Shown: positions 27,167 through 36,405 of the stretch, in pieces
Layout: every line of letters starts with the position of its first letter
Position numbering within the stretch: position 1 is the first letter of the stretch
Assembly (NCBI GenBank): GCA_018239845.1
Contig: JAFEGO010000063.1
Coordinates: 1 to 36,405 of the forward strand
Length of the DNA stretch: 36,405 bases
Direction: 5' to 3'
From: Verrucomicrobiota bacterium
GTDB lineage: Bacteria > Verrucomicrobiota > Verrucomicrobiia > Opitutales > Opitutaceae
Notes under the pieces: generated by a model
Database searches by the model: none
Told to the model about the DNA's origin: nothing
The model's input: the letters and a program-made list of their open reading frames with translations, nothing else
Position numbers and translations under genes: made by a program

Positions 27167-27664
27167 ATGAGAGCCGAAAAAAATTACCTGATCCAAGAGG
27201 TCGAGACGCACCTTAAGAAGTCCGACTACGTCATCCTCACCAACTTCTCGAAGGTGACCGTCGCCGACGCCGCCGAGCTGCGCAAGCGCCTCGCCGCCGA
27301 GGGTGCCGAGTACCACGTCGTGAAGAACAGCTCGCTGCGCGTCGCGGCCAAGGCCCTCGGCCTGCCCGAGTTCGACAGCGTCCTCAGCGGCCCCACGGCC
27401 GTCGTCGTCGGCGGCAAGAATTCCGCGGGCGTCGCCAAGATCCTCAAGAAGTTCTTCGAGGAAAAGCAGAAGCTCGAGGTCAAGATCGGCGTGATGGACA
27501 AGAAGCTCATCAGCGCCGCGGACCTTGCGAAAATCGCCGATCTGCCTTCGTTCGAGGCCCTGCGTTCGCAACTCCTCGGCCTGCTCACGCAGAATGCCGC
27601 GTCGTTCGTCCGCGTCCTCGACGCCAAGGTCAAGAAGGAGCAGCCCGCTGCTCCGGCCGCCTAA
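27167..27664 (+). CDS. rplJ: 50S ribosomal protein L10
   Basis: 165 residues. The N-terminal 23S-binding part has EKNYLIQEVETHLKKSDYVILTNFSKVTV and EYHVVKNSSLRVAA, while the C-terminal helix (FVRVLDAKVKKEQ) docks L7/L12 dimers. L10 with L7/L12 often represses its own translation by binding the rplJ leader. Here rplA and rplJ are only 12 bp apart with an AAGGAG in between, so no large leader structure precedes rplJ. Confidence 0.97.
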   Translation: MRAEKNYLIQEVETHLKKSDYVILTNFSKVTVADAAELRKRLAAEGAEYHVVKNSSLRVAAKALGLPEFDSVLSGPTAVVVGGKNSAGVAKILKKFFEEKQKLEVKIGVMDKKLISAADLAKIADLPSFEALRSQLLGLLTQNAASFVRVLDAKVKKEQPAAPAA

Positions 27665-27796
27665 ACCCTTACAACCACAACCTTATATTTTTCCCGGCTC
27701 CGGCCGGAAAACCAATATCCATCGCGACAGGCTAGGGGATACGTCTCTTAAACGCGTCCCATACCGGGACCGCTAGCCGTCACAGGAGAAGTCAAC
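27665..27796. other. Structured leader between rplJ and rplL
   Basis: No gene. This gap of 132 bp is long for rplJ-rplL. GGCTAG (27730-27735) pairs with CTAGCC (27773-27778), enclosing an imperfect helix GGGATACG / CGCGTCCC. An AGGAGAA ribosome site stands before the rplL ATG. It may tune the excess of L7/L12 over L10. Confidence 0.4.
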
Positions 27797-28183
<387 letters not shown>

Positions 28184-28224
28184 GACGCTTGGCGATTACC
28201 GTCGCACAACTTCAAGTCAGTTCG

Positions 28225-28254
28225 GGACAGGCCGTGCATCCGCATGGCCTGTCC
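28225..28254 (+). terminator. Hairpin between rplL and rpoB (likely attenuator)
   Basis: A 13-bp stem GGACAGGCCGTGC / GCATGGCCTGTCC with one G-U pair and a 4-base loop is followed by TTTGGCTTTT. It lies where E. coli has the partial attenuator that lowers rpoBC expression relative to the ribosomal genes, and the same role is the natural inference here. The rest of the 170-bp gap has no gene. Confidence 0.75.
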
Positions 28255-28353
28255 TTTGGCTTTTCATTCAACCGTTCTTTTGTCCGCTTGTCGCGCCGCC
28301 CCCCGGGCGTCCGCGGCGTCTGATTTTTGTCCTGTTCCCAACCGGAAATTCCC

Positions 28354-32133
<3,780 letters not shown>

Positions 32134-32195
32134 GTGCCGCAAGTTGCAAGTCCGCTTTTTCTTCATCCTTTCACGAACTTCAGGGAGATCATAAA

Positions 32196-36341
<4,146 letters not shown>

Positions 36342-36368
36342 TCGCGCGTCCTCCGCAAAAAATTCAAA

Positions 36369-36397
36369 GCCGCACCTGCAAGGGTGCGGCTTTTTTT
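36369..36397 (+). terminator. Rho-independent terminator after rpoC
   Basis: Stem GCCGCACC / GGTGCGGC (extended by a T-G pair) closes on a GCAA tetraloop and runs into seven T residues. It starts 28 bp after the rpoC stop and ends the cluster; genes such as rpsL that follow in other bacteria would need a new promoter. Confidence 0.95.
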
Positions 36398-36405
36398 GCG
36401 CCCGC

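Overview
The window is a GC-rich bacterial chromosome segment with no phage, insertion-sequence or CRISPR content. The best inference is Verrucomicrobiota, probably Opitutales/Opitutaceae. This rests on a protein with a PEP-CTERM sorting tail, the TPR-ExbB-ExbD cluster, a GH29 fucosidase, and the order tRNA-Thr, tuf, tRNA-Trp, secE, nusG, rplKAJL, rpoBC. No 16S gene is present, so the taxon stays an inference.

Left part (1-11443): a 5'-truncated nicotinamide riboside/mononucleotide importer (PnuC) overlaps a NadR-type kinase, giving an NAD salvage pair. A secreted S9 peptidase lies opposite. Then come a YbdG-like MscS channel overlapping the tRNA t6A dehydratase TcdA, a 6-phosphofructokinase, a TatD nuclease, a secreted esterase, a CarF/PEDS1-type lipid desaturase divergent from a LysR regulator, and a PEP-CTERM protein.

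Middle part (11444-23436): SufE, a GAF hybrid histidine kinase, a cytoplasmic-looking GH29 fucosidase, then a LemA / double zinc-ribbon membrane protein / M48-TerB protease operon on the minus strand. Divergent from it is a four-gene envelope operon: a large secreted TPR protein, an ExbB/TolQ channel, an ExbD/TolR partner and a TonB-position protein.

Right part (23437-36405): the classical translation/transcription cluster, tRNA-Thr(GGU), EF-Tu, tRNA-Trp(CCA), SecE, NusG, L11, L1, L10, L7/L12, RpoB and RpoC, closed by a strong terminator. Codon choice changes sharply here (CTC/GTC/GCC instead of CTG/GTG/GCG), as expected for very highly expressed genes.

The most striking observations are inside the housekeeping genes and between genes. 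RpoC lacks all four cysteines of the second beta' zinc site. EF-Tu has a switch I that departs from the nearly universal RGITI motif. Short hairpins headed by GTAG sit at gene 3' ends and look like REP elements, one pair forming a BIME-like palindrome. Several other unrelated intergenic palindromes occur, two of which contain the stop codon of a flanking gene. Many start codons lack a Shine-Dalgarno sequence and follow a C-rich stretch instead. No single wholly new system is proven.
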